15,767 bases of DNA, taken from assembly GCA_964364855.1 (NCBI GenBank), contig CAYINU010000047.1:1-15767 (forward strand), given 5' to 3'. The notes under the pieces are model-generated. The model was not told where the DNA came from, ran no database searches, and saw only the letters and a program-made list of their open reading frames with translations. Both the position numbers and the translations under genes were made by a program. Source of the DNA: CAYINU01 sp964364855. GTDB taxonomy: Bacteria > Margulisbacteria > Marinamargulisbacteria > CAYINU01. Positions 13,958 to 15,767 of this stretch are shown one piece after another (within the stretch, counting starts at the first letter, position 1; each line of letters starts with the position of its first letter).

Positions 13958-15767
13958 ATGTTCTATCAAAATCCTGAAGAAACCCTCAAAGAAGTGATGG
14001 CGGAATTAAACCGACACGTTTTGTATCAATGCGACGGAGTACAGTTAGTTGCCCTTGGCAAAAAAATTCAGAAGGCAAAAGAGAAAGTCAAAAAAGAAAC
14101 AACAAAATGGCCACGTGTAAAAATCGCGCTACTGGGCAGTTATTCCACACAATTTTTAAGACTGGCCTTAGAAGCCTTTTTATGGAAACAGCAAATATAT
14201 GCGGATATTTTTGAGGCAGAATATAATAGCGTCCTAGCGGAAGTTTTAAGTGACGCCTCTGGCCTATATGCCTTTAAGCCGGATATCGTGGTTTTACTAG
14301 GAGATACTCGGGATATTCGAGAGTTTCCCCCACTGTTTTCCTCCTCAAAGCAAGTAACATCTTGGGCAGAAAAAACAGCTGCAGAATATTCAACTATTTG
14401 GCAGAAAATATCTCGAAAGTGTCACTGTAGCATTTTCCAGACTGTCTTTACGGTACCCATTCATCGCCAGTTGGGAAACCTGGAATGCAACCAGCCTTAT
14501 TCTAAGCAGGCCTGTATTATACAACTGAACCGCCAATTAATGTTGATTAAACAAGAAAACGTTACATTAATCGATACAGAGTATTTTGCGAGCTGGTATG
14601 GGAAACATGAATGGTTCGACGAGAAAAATTATTTTTTAAGTAAAAGCGGGTTTTTTTTGGATGGTCTGGCCGGGCTTTGCCAACTTCTTTCTAGACTAGT
14701 CGCCGGATTGACAGGAAAAGTAAAGAAATGCCTAGTGCTGGATTTGGACAATACGCTGTGGGGAGGCGTCATTGGGGATGATGGTCTAAATGGTATTACC
14801 CTAGATCCCAATCATCCAATTGGAGAGGCATTTCTAAGTTTTCAGGCCTATGTAAAGCAACTGAAAGAAAGGGGGGTGTTATTGGCAGTATGCAGCAAAA
14901 ACAACGAGGAAATCGCCAAAGAACCGTTTCAAAAATTGGAACATTCGATTTTGAAATTAGAAGATTTTGCCTGTTTTGTTGCTAATTGGAATGATAAATT
15001 TGAAAACATAAAGCAAATTAGTAAAACTTTAAATATCGGACTGGATGCGTTGGTATTTTTTGATGACAATCCTGCTGAGCGTCAGTTAGTTGGGCTAAAT
15101 AGCCAGGAAATTGAAATTATTCCCGTTCCTGACGATCCGACCCACTATTGCCGGGTTTTGGAACAAGCGCAGTGCTTTGAATGGCTCAATTTAAGCCGTG
15201 AAGACATAAACCGTACGTCGAGTTTTGCTAATGAAAAATATCGTCAAGAAATCTTATCAAACGCCGTCACATATGACGAGTATCTGTCTACCCTAAAGAT
15301 GGAAGCGTGGGTCTATGTAAACCATACTGAAACCATATCCAGATTTACACAACTAATCAACAAAAGTAACCAATTTAATGTGCGTACGGTCCGTTACAAT
15401 GAGTCGGAAATACGGGAGAAAATGTCTCTATCAAAAAAATTTACTACGCTGGCAATTCACATGAAAGACGTTTTCGTTGACTATGGAATCATAGCCTGTG
15501 TGATTTTGGAAAACAGAGGCGATCACGCATTTGTTGATACATGGGTGATGAGTTGTCGAGTACTCAAGCGTGATATGGAACTATTTACATTTAATCGGAT
15601 ATTAGATCTGGTAGGTCGCTGGAAAATATCCACTATTATTACGGAATATAGGCCGACAGCTAAAAACACACTGGTCAGCTCCCTTTATGACGAACAGTTA
15701 AAGGGGGTAAGAATGCCTGTTGACAATGAGAATGGGGCTTTAAATAATGTAAGATATCAATTCAAAC
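13958..15767 (+). CDS. FkbH-like HAD-IIIC family protein (3' partial)
   Basis: At least 603 codons, open to the end of the window. It starts at ATG 13958, 9 nt after the MaoC stop, with no clear Shine-Dalgarno site. The N-terminal region (about residues 55-215) has an SGNH-hydrolase-like start (ALLGSYS, near 58-64). The HAD core begins with VLDLDNTLWGGVIGDDG, with Asp262 and Asp264. CSKNN at 312-316 and VFFDDNPAER with Asp369-Asp370 follow. The C-terminal part carries INKSNQFNVRTVRY and VDTWVMSCRVLKRDME, an acyltransferase-like region typical of FkbH proteins. In polyketide pathways such proteins load a glyceryl unit from 1,3-bisphosphoglycerate onto an acyl carrier protein, and homologs are common in glycan clusters. 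Length is close to the complete family size, so the stop is expected soon after the window. An acyl carrier protein may lie next (inference). Confidence 0.9.
   Translation, partial: MFYQNPEETLKEVMAELNRHVLYQCDGVQLVALGKKIQKAKEKVKKETTKWPRVKIALLGSYSTQFLRLALEAFLWKQQIYADIFEAEYNSVLAEVLSDASGLYAFKPDIVVLLGDTRDIREFPPLFSSSKQVTSWAEKTAAEYSTIWQKISRKCHCSIFQTVFTVPIHRQLGNLECNQPYSKQACIIQLNRQLMLIKQENVTLIDTEYFASWYGKHEWFDEKNYFLSKSGFFLDGLAGLCQLLSRLVAGLTGKVKKCLVLDLDNTLWGGVIGDDGLNGITLDPNHPIGEAFLSFQAYVKQLKERGVLLAVCSKNNEEIAKEPFQKLEHSILKLEDFACFVANWNDKFENIKQISKTLNIGLDALVFFDDNPAERQLVGLNSQEIEIIPVPDDPTHYCRVLEQAQCFEWLNLSREDINRTSSFANEKYRQEILSNAVTYDEYLSTLKMEAWVYVNHTETISRFTQLINKSNQFNVRTVRYNESEIREKMSLSKKFTTLAIHMKDVFVDYGIIACVILENRGDHAFVDTWVMSCRVLKRDMELFTFNRILDLVGRWKISTIITEYRPTAKNTLVSSLYDEQLKGVRMPVDNENGALNNVRYQFK

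Overview
The window is about 15.8 kb of a Gram-negative surface-glycan (capsule, LPS or exopolysaccharide type) locus. The Gram-negative call rests on a predicted outer-membrane beta-barrel with a signal peptide and a C-terminal Phe. The phylum cannot be fixed from the sequence. No tRNA, rRNA, CRISPR array, transposase or integrase was seen. No flippase, ABC exporter or dedicated polymerase is present either, so this is an internal slice of a larger cluster.

Region 1 (1-4932, + strand) starts with the 3' part of an NrnA-like DHH/DHHA1 phosphoesterase. It is followed by a tight set: a DegT/DnrJ/EryC1-type PLP aminotransferase, a transketolase split into N- and C-terminal subunits (overlapping by 8 nt), and a predicted outer-membrane beta-barrel. 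Aminotransferase plus two-gene transketolase suggests remodelling of a ketose into an amino-sugar or aminopolyol precursor (inference).

Region 2 (4913-11443, - strand) reads right to left: a small GDPD-like phosphodiesterase, a beta-phosphoglucomutase-like HAD phosphatase, three tandem paralogous sugar nucleotidyltransferase-like genes, a GT-A-like glycosyltransferase, an unexplained 118-codon open stretch, and a GT-B/CDP-glycerol-glycerophosphotransferase-like protein. Most junctions overlap by 4-11 nt, which suggests one translationally coupled operon. Its last gene converges on the outer-membrane protein gene with a 20-nt overlap. The three nucleotidyltransferases are clearly related to each other, but the third has lost the G-x-G-x-R loop and the C-terminal GTPED-type motif.

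Region 3 (11722-end, + strand) is visibly richer in A+T. It encodes a 2-oxoglutarate/Fe(II) oxygenase-like protein, a class I SAM methyltransferase, a MaoC-like hot-dog protein and an FkbH-like HAD-IIIC protein that runs off the window. This looks like a decoration or acyl-thioester module, possibly of separate origin. A 278-nt divergent intergenic region (11444-11721) separates it from region 2 and probably holds the promoters for both.

The most interesting points are the nucleotidyltransferase triplication coupled to GDPD and HAD enzymes, which may be a route to an unusual nucleotide-activated phospho-polyol or sugar, and the long open frame directly behind the TAG stop of the GT-A gene.
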